A DNA stretch of 64,000 nucleotides, taken from positions 744,001 to 808,000 of the forward strand of contig NC_008610.1 in assembly GCF_000015105.1 (NCBI RefSeq), written 5' to 3'. A model generated the notes under the pieces. The model saw only the letters and a program-made list of their open reading frames with translations. It did not search any database and had not been told where the DNA came from. The DNA comes from Candidatus Ruthia magnifica str. Cm (Calyptogena magnifica). Lineage in GTDB: Bacteria > Pseudomonadota > Gammaproteobacteria > PS1 > Pseudothioglobaceae. Shown here one piece after another: positions 57,256 to 64,000 of this stretch (position 1 is its first letter; the number at the start of each line of letters is the position of its first letter). A program made the translations under genes and the position numbers.

Positions 57256-57495
57256 ATGAGTTCAACAGTTGATAATAATAACGTAAGAGGCAATATTCTT
57301 ATGTTAAGCACTTTAGTTGTAACTTTGGTATTACCATTAGCATTAATCATCCTATCCTATATTGGTATCATCTCCGGCACGGCTGAATATGTTTCAGCAT
57401 TTGCAGTTATTACATCTATGATTTATATTATTGGCGGCACCATTTGGATGTTCGTCCAAGATTCAAAAGATAGCGCTCAGCTCTCTGATGGCTAA
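57256..57495 (+). CDS. Small two-helix membrane protein, unknown
   Basis: I do not recognise this 79-residue protein. It has two predicted membrane helices (LSTLVVTLVLPLALIILSYI and a second one near residues 45-66 around AFAVITSMIYIIGG) and short polar ends. It has its own promoter, and a hairpin terminator 57 bases after its stop. An intact, separately controlled small gene in this genome suggests it is used; its context between RDD and ftsB says nothing definite. Confidence 0.7.
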   Translation: MSSTVDNNNVRGNILMLSTLVVTLVLPLALIILSYIGIISGTAEYVSAFAVITSMIYIIGGTIWMFVQDSKDSAQLSDG

Positions 57496-57512
57496 TACTA
57501 TTACTCATTAAC

Positions 57513-57866
57513 TTGAACATCAAAGCATTTATACAGTCTGTTAAAGGGCTGAAAAAAAATCCAAATAAATTATTTGGATTTTTTTATAACTATCAAATAA
57601 CAATTATTCTTTTAGTACTATTAATCACACTTATTCGTCAAAGCTTTTTGGTTAATAATTTTCCTTTCATACTGTATGATAAACGGCAAATTATTAACCA
57701 AAATATTTCAATCAATCAAACACTTGATGAGAAAAATAAACAGTTATCAGTTAAGCTTGAAGCTGAATCAGAAGCTAATATGGAAATTTTAGAATCTATT
57801 GCTAGATATAAATTTGGGTTGCTAAAAGAGGGTGAAAAGTATTACCAAATTAACCAATCAAGATAA
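57513..57866 (+). CDS. ftsB: Cell division protein FtsB-like
   Basis: FtsB joins FtsL and FtsQ in the divisome. The protein has one membrane helix (YQITIILLVLLITLIRQSFL), a coiled coil (INQTLDEKNKQLSVKLEAES) and the C-terminal EGEKYYQI that resembles the family end. It precedes ispD, the standard ftsB-ispD order. The first possible start is a TTG at 57513, upstream of a terminator-like hairpin; no ATG follows it before the helix. The N-terminal 25 residues are thus unusual. Confidence 0.75.
   Translation: MNIKAFIQSVKGLKKNPNKLFGFFYNYQITIILLVLLITLIRQSFLVNNFPFILYDKRQIINQNISINQTLDEKNKQLSVKLEAESEANMEILESIARYKFGLLKEGEKYYQINQSR
57553..57585 (+). terminator. Hairpin terminator within the start of ftsB
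   Basis: A 14-base stem (AAAAAAATCCAAAT with ATTTGGATTTTTTT, 57553-57566 and 57572-57585) around a 5-base loop has the look of an intrinsic terminator with its T-run. It lies 58 bases after the small membrane protein stop, yet inside the predicted ftsB frame, so it may terminate the upstream transcript and attenuate ftsB. Confidence 0.75.
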
Positions 57867-57884
57867 ACCTTAATTAAAGAAAAA

Positions 57885-58604
57885 ATGCCTAGCCATTATT
57901 ATTTAATCATCCCTGCTAGTGGTGTAGGTGTACGTATGCACCCTGAAAAGGACGGTCTTAATGAACAACCAAAACAATATCTAAAATTAGACAATGGATT
58001 AACTATACTTGACCAAACTTTAAAAACCTTACTTAGTATTAATCAAATCAAGAGCTGTGTTATTGCCATTAAAAATAAAGACCATCTGTTTGCTAAATCA
58101 GCCTTTAATAACCACCCAAAATTACTAACCATAGTCACGGGCGGTAAAGAGCGCATGTACTCTGTTCTCAATGCGCTAAAAGCACTCATAGATTTTGCTA
58201 AAGATGATGATTGGGTATTGGTTCACGATAGTGTCCGTCCATGTGTTAAAGCATCAGAAATAATCAATTTAATGAAGCAGCTCAAACACCACGCAACTGG
58301 GGGATTACTTGCAACTAAAGTTGTTGACACCATTAAACAAGCTGACAATAATATTATCAATACCACCATTGACAGATCAAATCTTTGGCAAGCTCAAACG
58401 CCACAAATGTACCGTTTTAGCGTATTATTAAAAGCCTTAAATACTGCCATCAAGGATGGTATTAATATCACCGATGAAACCAGTGCTATTGAACATTTAG
58501 GACTTGAATCAATTTTGGTTAAATCTAGTAAAAGTAATATTAAAGTTACCAACCCAGAAGATTTAATATTGGCAAATTTTTACTTAAACCAACATCAAAA
58601 ATGA
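57885..58604 (+). CDS. ispD: 2-C-methyl-D-erythritol 4-phosphate cytidylyltransferase
   Basis: IspD is the third enzyme of the non-mevalonate isoprenoid pathway. The 239-residue protein has the nucleotide-binding start IIPASGVGVRMHPE, the PKQYLKL block, VHDSVRPCV and TDETSAIEHLG. Between RM and PKQY it has about five more residues than usual, an odd but harmless-looking loop. Its end overlaps ispF by 4 bases. Confidence 0.95.
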   Translation: MPSHYYLIIPASGVGVRMHPEKDGLNEQPKQYLKLDNGLTILDQTLKTLLSINQIKSCVIAIKNKDHLFAKSAFNNHPKLLTIVTGGKERMYSVLNALKALIDFAKDDDWVLVHDSVRPCVKASEIINLMKQLKHHATGGLLATKVVDTIKQADNNIINTTIDRSNLWQAQTPQMYRFSVLLKALNTAIKDGINITDETSAIEHLGLESILVKSSKSNIKVTNPEDLILANFYLNQHQK

Positions 58605-59071
58605 AAATAAATACTGGACTAGGACAAGACTCTCACGCATTTTGTGATACAAATAAACCACTTGTTTTAGCTGGTGTTGTGTTTGATTATCCAAAAGGTC
58701 TTGATGCTAATAGTGATGGTGATGTAATTTTTCATTCAATCACAAATGCAATTTCTTCTATTACTGGCGTTAATGTATTGGGCGCTAAAGCAGATGTTTT
58801 ATGCAAGCAGGGTGTGACTGATAGTGCTGAATATTTAAGATTGGCATTTAACGATTTGAACCACTGTAAAATTCAACATATTGCTATTTCCATTGAGTGT
58901 TTATATCCTAAAATTTCTCCCATGATTGAAAAAATGAAGTTTAATATTTCTAAATTGCTGAATATTACACTTGAAGATGTAGGCATTACTGCCACTACTG
59001 GCGAGGGACTAACTGAATTTGGTAAAGGTAATGGTATTCAAGTTTTTAGTATCATTACAGTGACAGAATAA
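58601..59071 (+). CDS. ispF: 2-C-methyl-D-erythritol 2,4-cyclodiphosphate synthase
   Basis: IspF makes the cyclic diphosphate in isoprenoid synthesis. The 156-residue protein opens with the metal site GLGQDSHAF and contains the SDGDVIFHSITNAI block and ATTGEGLTEFGKG near the end. It overlaps ispD by 4 bases and murC by one base, linking the isoprenoid and cell-wall genes in one transcript. Confidence 0.97.
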   Translation: MKINTGLGQDSHAFCDTNKPLVLAGVVFDYPKGLDANSDGDVIFHSITNAISSITGVNVLGAKADVLCKQGVTDSAEYLRLAFNDLNHCKIQHIAISIECLYPKISPMIEKMKFNISKLLNITLEDVGITATTGEGLTEFGKGNGIQVFSIITVTE

Positions 59072-60480
59072 TGAAAGATTTGCGTATGGTGTTTAAATCT
59101 AGAATGAATAATATTCATTTTGTTGGTATTGGCGGTTCAGGCATGAGTGGCATTGCTGAGGTGTTGCATAACCTTAATTATAGCGTGTCTGGATCAGACA
59201 TTAGCCAAAATAAAATCACCGATAGATTAGAAAAAATGGGATGTCAAATTTACCATAAGCACCATCAAGATAATATAAAAAATGCACAAGTGATAGTTGT
59301 ATCTAGTGCGATTAAGGATAACAATCTAGAGGTAATAAAAGCACATCAACTTAACATTCCAGTTGTGCCTCGCGCGGAAATGTTGGCAGAATTAATGCGT
59401 TTTAGATTTGGCATTGCAATTGCAGGTACTCATGGAAAAACAACAACTACCAGTATTATCACTCACATACTTAATGTGGCTGAACTTGACCCGACTTATA
59501 TTATTGGGGGGATATTAAATTCAAGTGGGATTAATGCCAAATTGGGTGAAAGTGACTATTTAATTGCTGAGGCGGATGAGTCTGATGCTTCATTCTTGCA
59601 CTTACAACCCATGCTAAGCGTGATTACTAATATTGACTATGATCATATGGTGACTTATGACAATGATTACCAAAACTTAAAAGATGCCTTTATTAAATTT
59701 AGTGCTAATTTACCATTTTATGGTGCTTGTATTATGTGTGCAGATGATGAAGGAGTGAACGAGATATTAAACAGCATTCATCGTCCACTAATTACATATG
59801 GTTTTAATAATGGTACTGATATTCAAGCCGTTAACGTAAAACAAGTGGGTATGCAAATGTATTTTGATGTTATTTATGATAAATATACAAAACAAATCCC
59901 TATCAAGTTAAATTTAATTGGCAAGCATAATATTCTTAATACATTAGCAGCGATTGGTATTTGCTGTGAACTTAATATTAAAACTAACATTATTCAAAAA
60001 GCATTAGCTAATTTTTCTGGTGTTGCTAGACGGCTTGATCATCATGGAAAATTAAATATCAATAATGCTCAAGTGTCTTTATTTGATGATTATGCTCATC
60101 ATCCAAAAGAAATTAGTGCTGTGTTTGAATCTCTTAAAAACACTTATCAAGATAAACGTTTAGTTGTTATTTTCCAACCACACCGCTATTCTCGTACGCG
60201 TGATTTGTTTGATGATTTTGTTTACACGCTCAGTAGCGCTGATATACTCATATTGTTAAACATATATCCAGCCCAAGAAAAGCCTATTGCCCATATTAAT
60301 TCCTCCACTTTGGCTAATGCAATTAGAAGAAGCTCTGGCTTAAACCCAATGGTGATAAAAAATCCAAAAGAAATTTTAACTGTACTACCTAGCATTGTTA
60401 ATAACAACGATATATTATTAATTTTAGGTGCGGGAGATATTCATATTCTGCCCGATTTACTAAAGTCCAACTATATTTAA
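59071..60480 (+). CDS. murC: UDP-N-acetylmuramate-alanine ligase MurC
   Basis: MurC adds L-alanine to UDP-MurNAc. The 469-residue protein has the N-terminal IGGSGMSGIAEVL, the ATP loop GTHGKTTTTSIIT, ADESDASFL and the DDYAHHPKEI block. The start at 59071 (TAATG overlap with ispF) gives an additional leading stretch; an internal ATG at 59104 would also fit. The murG and ftsW genes that usually precede it are absent. Confidence 0.96.
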   Translation: MKDLRMVFKSRMNNIHFVGIGGSGMSGIAEVLHNLNYSVSGSDISQNKITDRLEKMGCQIYHKHHQDNIKNAQVIVVSSAIKDNNLEVIKAHQLNIPVVPRAEMLAELMRFRFGIAIAGTHGKTTTTSIITHILNVAELDPTYIIGGILNSSGINAKLGESDYLIAEADESDASFLHLQPMLSVITNIDYDHMVTYDNDYQNLKDAFIKFSANLPFYGACIMCADDEGVNEILNSIHRPLITYGFNNGTDIQAVNVKQVGMQMYFDVIYDKYTKQIPIKLNLIGKHNILNTLAAIGICCELNIKTNIIQKALANFSGVARRLDHHGKLNINNAQVSLFDDYAHHPKEISAVFESLKNTYQDKRLVVIFQPHRYSRTRDLFDDFVYTLSSADILILLNIYPAQEKPIAHINSSTLANAIRRSSGLNPMVIKNPKEILTVLPSIVNNNDILLILGAGDIHILPDLLKSNYI

Positions 60481-60491
60481 AGATAGCTATT

Positions 60492-61325
60492 TTGCTATTG
60501 CATAACGAACCTATGAGTTTACACTGTTCATTTAGAACAGGTGGATTGGCGCAAGATTTTTTTATTCCCAATGATGTCACTGATTTATCTAATTTTCTAA
60601 AAGCCAATACTAAACCATTGTTATTTTTAGGATTGGGTAGTAATTTAATTGTACGTGATCAAGGTTTTGAAGGTGTAGTAATAAAATTAAGCAACCTAAA
60701 ACAAATAAACATTGAAAAAAATACTCTTTATGCTGAGGCAGGTATAACACTAGCAAAACTATCTAGATTGTGCCGTGTAAACCATTTATATGGTTGTGAG
60801 TTTTTATCTGCCATTCCAGGTACTGTCGGCGGAGCACTGATGATGAACGCAGGCACATTTGGCTCAGAGTTCTGGCAATACGTTGTTAGTGCCACTACCA
60901 TTAACCAGTCAGGTGTTATATCTAAACGAACGAAAGATAATTTTGACATTGGGTATCGATATGTTCATGCTCAGTACGCCAATGAATACTTTATTAATGC
61001 AACATTGGAATTTAACCAAAAAGAGCCTCAGCAAAATATTAAGCAATTATTAAATAAGCGTAATCAACACCAACCAATTGGTAAGGCAAGTTGTGGTAGT
61101 GTGTTTAAGAATCCAAAAAATAATTTTGCAGCAAAATTGATTGAACAAAGTCAATTAAAAGGTATTTGTATAGGTGGTGCTTGTGTATCAGACAAACACG
61201 CTAATTTTATTATCAATCAAAATAAAGCCAGTAGTGCTGACATCATAAATTTAATTACTTACATCCAACAAACCGTAAAATTAAATTTTGGTATTGATTT
61301 AGAGTTAGAAGTGGTGATTAAATGA
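60492..61325 (+). CDS. murB: UDP-N-acetylenolpyruvoylglucosamine reductase MurB
   Basis: MurB reduces the enolpyruvyl group to form UDP-MurNAc, using FAD. The 277-residue protein has the FAD-binding LGLGSNLIVRDQGFEGVVI, EFLSAIPGTVGGALMMNAG and the proton-donor region GKASCGSVFKNP. It lies 11 bases after murC and overlaps ddl by 4 bases. The length is that of the shorter type II enzymes. Confidence 0.96.
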   Translation: MLLHNEPMSLHCSFRTGGLAQDFFIPNDVTDLSNFLKANTKPLLFLGLGSNLIVRDQGFEGVVIKLSNLKQINIEKNTLYAEAGITLAKLSRLCRVNHLYGCEFLSAIPGTVGGALMMNAGTFGSEFWQYVVSATTINQSGVISKRTKDNFDIGYRYVHAQYANEYFINATLEFNQKEPQQNIKQLLNKRNQHQPIGKASCGSVFKNPKNNFAAKLIEQSQLKGICIGGACVSDKHANFIINQNKASSADIINLITYIQQTVKLNFGIDLELEVVIK

Positions 61326-62203
61326 TTGCAGTGCTAATGGGTGGAAATTCAGCAGAAAGAGCAGTTTCTCTTAAAAGCGGTGAAGCCGTTTACCAAGCAC
61401 TGATCAACCAAAATATTAATTGCTTTGAATTTGATTGGCATGGGTACAACTTATCAGAACTTTGGCAACAAGAGTTTGATCAAGCGTTTATTGTTTTGCA
61501 TGGTCGTGGTGGTGAAGACGGGTATATCCAAAAACAACTAGAAAATCGATGTATTCGTTATACAGGGTCTGACTCAAATGCTAGTCATAATGGCATAGAT
61601 AAAGCACGTACTAAAATCATTTGGAAACAGCATAATCTTACGCTTGCACCCTCTATTGTTGCAAGTATTCATAAACCCATTGAGCCCATTGACTTCCCAC
61701 TGCCTTGGATGGTTAAGCCCACTTTAGAGGGCTCTAGTATTGGTATTAGTAAAGTTGATAGTCAAATACAATTAAATAACGCATTAATGCTTGCTTGGCA
61801 ATACAACTCACATGCTTTAATTGAACAATGGATTGAAGGTGACGAATACACAGTGGCAATTTTGGGCGATAAAGCCTTACCTGTTGTTAAAATTATAACT
61901 GACCAAGGTTTTTACGATTATGAATCAAAATACCACTCGAATAAAATTCAATACTTATGCCCTTGTGGTTTAAGTTCATCCCAAGAGCAAGTATTACAAG
62001 TCATTGCACTTAAAGCATTTTTTGCTATTAATGCTAAAGGATGGGGGAGAGTAGATTTTATTATTAATCAACACAATAAGCCTTATTTATTAGAGATTAA
62101 CACCGTTCCAGGTATGACATCACACTCATTAGTTCCTATGGCAGCAAAAGCAATGGGCATGAGTTTTAATAAACTGGTCGTGGCAATTATTAATGAAATA
62201 TAA
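61322..62203 (+). CDS. ddlB: D-alanine-D-alanine ligase
   Basis: Ddl joins two D-alanines for the peptidoglycan stem. The 293-residue ATP-grasp protein starts AVLMGGNSAERAVSLKSG, with HGRGGEDGYIQ, PTLEGSSIGISKV and the metal site LLEINTVPGMTSHSLVP. It overlaps murB by 4 and ftsQ by 11 bases. Confidence 0.96.
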   Translation: MIAVLMGGNSAERAVSLKSGEAVYQALINQNINCFEFDWHGYNLSELWQQEFDQAFIVLHGRGGEDGYIQKQLENRCIRYTGSDSNASHNGIDKARTKIIWKQHNLTLAPSIVASIHKPIEPIDFPLPWMVKPTLEGSSIGISKVDSQIQLNNALMLAWQYNSHALIEQWIEGDEYTVAILGDKALPVVKIITDQGFYDYESKYHSNKIQYLCPCGLSSSQEQVLQVIALKAFFAINAKGWGRVDFIINQHNKPYLLEINTVPGMTSHSLVPMAAKAMGMSFNKLVVAIINEI

Positions 62204-62942
62204 ACGTAGAAATAGACGCAAAAAATCTATTTATCAGATCATATTCAAACTATTGTCTATGATTTTTTTATTAGTGCTCATTACATGGGGTGTACAAAAC
62301 ACCCATCCAATCGAGTTCTTAAAAGTTGATATTAATTGGGAGATTGATAAAAATTTTCCAGTCACACAGCAAGCATTAGAACAGCATATATCTCCATTAA
62401 TCACTGAAACATACCAACTAAATTTACACGAAATTAAACACGAATTAGAACACCATCCATGGGTGGCAAATGCAAAAGTAAAGCGTCTTTTTTGGAATTT
62501 CATAAAAATAAAAATAAGTACGCAGCAAATTAGTATGCGTTGGAAAAATAAAAACTGCCAGAATGATGTTAAAACACAAATTTGCCAAGGTTATATCTCC
62601 ACTAAGGGTGAGTTATTTACACCCAATAAAATGATAAAATCAGATGCCATCATTGCCATTTCAGCACATAATAAAAACATTACAAAAGCTCTATTTGACA
62701 ATTATCAAACTTACCAAGCTATTATCAAACCAATGATTATTGCATCTATCTTAAAAACTAATATTGATACTCTTTTTATTAAACCTCATATTAAAGTCAT
62801 ATTAGGTTATCAAAAACAGCAAAAACGACTTAAGAATTTTGTTAAAGTTTATAAAAAATTGACAAAATCAATTGCACACGAAAAACTTAATCGCGCTATA
62901 TTTGATATGCGCTACGCTAAAGGCTTTAGCCTCAAGTTTTAA
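62193..62942 (+). CDS. ftsQ: Cell division protein FtsQ
   Basis: FtsQ is a bitopic protein linking early and late divisome parts. The 249-residue protein has an N-terminal basic stretch, one helix (IIFKLLSMIFLLVLITWGVQ), a POTRA-like domain (HPIEFLKVDIN...HPWVANAKVKRLFWNFIKIK) and a C-terminal domain ending near DMRYAKGFSLKF. Its start overlaps ddl by 11 bases. The usual ftsA and ftsZ are not downstream here; a convergent gene follows after five bases. Confidence 0.93.
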   Translation: MKYKRRNRRKKSIYQIIFKLLSMIFLLVLITWGVQNTHPIEFLKVDINWEIDKNFPVTQQALEQHISPLITETYQLNLHEIKHELEHHPWVANAKVKRLFWNFIKIKISTQQISMRWKNKNCQNDVKTQICQGYISTKGELFTPNKMIKSDAIIAISAHNKNITKALFDNYQTYQAIIKPMIIASILKTNIDTLFIKPHIKVILGYQKQQKRLKNFVKVYKKLTKSIAHEKLNRAIFDMRYAKGFSLKF

Positions 62943-62947
62943 CATTG

Positions 62948-63625
62948 TTATTTAACAATAATCTGGTAACACAATGCCAAGCTAATCAATGTCCAATAAA
63001 ATACAATTATTTTAACCACCCACCCTAATATATCAGGAAGTCCAATTAGTGACACAAGGAATGAAAAAATCATACTCGCCAATGCTGGCAAAACAATCTG
63101 TAAAAAGAACAAATTAGCTTGAGAAAAAAAATTCAAATGCCATTTATATTTTGAAGGCTGATCAATAGCAATGTTAATAAAATTCAAAGCAATTGGAATA
63201 ACCAAAAAATACATAATTAACTGCAAAAAAGCAATGCCACTGATAATTACTGGTGCCATAGTCACCAAGCCAATAAACAGAGTCAACCCAACAAAGCGGA
63301 TAATTTTATTAAAATTAAGTTCTGGAACAATCCCAGAAACGCTATTTTGACCCAAAATAACCAAGCGATACACATTGATTGAAAGTGTTAAATAGCCATA
63401 ACAAAACAGTAATAAATATATCATCATATTATCGGGCAACTGAATATCAGCAAACCCCTTATTGCTAAAGACGTTGTTCATTATGTTGAACATATCAGGC
63501 AAAATTGTTAAAAAAGGAATGGAGATTAATACTGGTAGAATAGAAATTTCTAGTATTTTTTTCCAATTCATGAATGCAAAGGCAACACTTGCTAACATTA
63601 TTTTATTAATCGGTAGTGCATTCAT
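62948..63625 (-). CDS. Hypothetical multi-pass membrane protein
   Basis: I do not recognise this 225-residue protein. It has about six hydrophobic stretches with few charged residues (for example VGLTLFIGLVTMAPVIISGI and MIFSFLVSLIGLPDILGWVV) and no known domain motif. It lies four bases after the LysM gene on the same strand, so the two are probably cotranscribed, and it converges with ftsQ. The frame is clean. Confidence 0.7.
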   Translation of the reverse strand: MNALPINKIMLASVAFAFMNWKKILEISILPVLISIPFLTILPDMFNIMNNVFSNKGFADIQLPDNMMIYLLLFCYGYLTLSINVYRLVILGQNSVSGIVPELNFNKIIRFVGLTLFIGLVTMAPVIISGIAFLQLIMYFLVIPIALNFINIAIDQPSKYKWHLNFFSQANLFFLQIVLPALASMIFSFLVSLIGLPDILGWVVKIIVFYWTLISLALCYQIIVK

Positions 63626-63629
63626 ATTT

Positions 63630-64000
63630 TTATTTCATATTAGAGTTAACAACGTTAACAATGATGATTAATTTTTGTTTAGGCTGTAGTGGTTTTTTAT
63701 CCGTCAACTGATTCCATTTTTTAAGCTGACTAATCTGCACACTAAATTTATGTGCAATGGTGGATAAATTATCACCACTTTTAACGTAATAAATAATCTT
63801 TCTATCAATATTTATACCCACATTCATTAGCTTTGATAAGTCTTTAGGTTTGGTTGAATTATACTGCCATAATATCAACTTTTTACCCACTTGAAGTGGT
63901 TTGTTTTTAGTAATATGATTCCACTTTACGATACTACCCACATGAGTATTGTACTGTTTGGCAATACTCCATAAACTATCACCACTAATAACAGTATGAA
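63630..64000 (-). CDS. LysM-domain protein, probably MltD, 3' part
   Basis: The frame is open to the end of the window on the minus strand, so the N-terminal part is missing. The visible part is LysM repeats: SGDSLWSIAKQYNTHVGSIV with KWNHITKNKPLQVGKKL, then KSGDNLSTIAHKFSVQISQL with KKWNQLTDKKPLQPKQKL. LysM binds peptidoglycan. Such tandem repeats end membrane-bound lytic transglycosylase D (MltD), which is likely but unproven without the catalytic part. Confidence 0.8.
   Translation of the reverse strand, partial: HTVISGDSLWSIAKQYNTHVGSIVKWNHITKNKPLQVGKKLILWQYNSTKPKDLSKLMNVGINIDRKIIYYVKSGDNLSTIAHKFSVQISQLKKWNQLTDKKPLQPKQKLIIIVNVVNSNMK

Noticed and set aside
1-64000. CRISPR arrays, tRNA or rRNA genes, prophage or insertion sequences
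   Set aside because: I found no spaced repeats, cloverleaf-like sequences, rRNA stretches or intact transposases on reading both strands; a tRNAscan or Rfam run would be needed to exclude small RNAs.

Overview
The window looks like part of the chromosome of a thiotrophic gammaproteobacterial endosymbiont of the SUP05 group, most like the vesicomyid clam symbionts (Ruthia / Vesicomyosocius). The support is a very AT-rich sequence, a form II RuBisCO (cbbM) with cbbQ and cbbO, gammaproteobacterial gene order (lolB-hemA-prfA, tolQRA, mnmA-hflD, ispD-ispF, murC-murB-ddl-ftsQ), and many gene-free stretches that on translation are relics of genes in mid-decay. The species assignment is inference. 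I saw no tRNA, rRNA, CRISPR array or intact insertion sequence.

Layout. 1-6.4 kb: molybdenum cofactor genes (moaE, mobA, moeA, moaC, moaA, moaD, mog) around a fused relic of narK and narG. 6.7-13 kb: cbbO, cbbQ and cbbM on the minus strand, with a hairpin terminator after cbbM, then relics of a divergent LysR regulator (cbbR) and of purU. 13-17.8 kb: argJ and a ferric ABC transporter (fbpC-fbpA-fbpB) behind a Fur box. 17.8-25.5 kb: a multicopper oxidase, a di-haem oxidoreductase and an imelysin, among relics of a sterol desaturase, a second imelysin, bacterioferritin and an integrase. 25.8-36.3 kb: a CDF metal transporter, a thioredoxin, a small envelope operon, glyS, tolQRA with a solo antitoxin-like gene, and lolB, with relics of ruvC, dtd, ybgC and ruvB. 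The ruvB relic is split by a fragment of rpsA.

36.3-47.1 kb: hemA-prfA, znuB-fur, bamE, sppA, ccmAB, metK behind a SAM-II/SAM-V-type riboswitch, ahcY behind a leader hairpin, glyQ and a yqaA-like gene. 47.1-54.2 kb: relics of nlpD and phoH beside mscS, miaB, sco and a copper chaperone, then mnmA-hflD and rpsT. 54.5-64 kb: xseA, an M23 peptidase, small membrane proteins, ftsB, ispDF, murC-murB-ddl-ftsQ and a LysM protein cut by the window end.

Taken together, carbon fixation, cofactors, cell wall and division, Tol, iron uptake and translation are retained. Nitrate respiration, homologous recombination (ruvB, ruvC), transcriptional control of RuBisCO and iron storage are decaying. The retained regulation I can see is Fur and RNA leaders in the SAM cycle.
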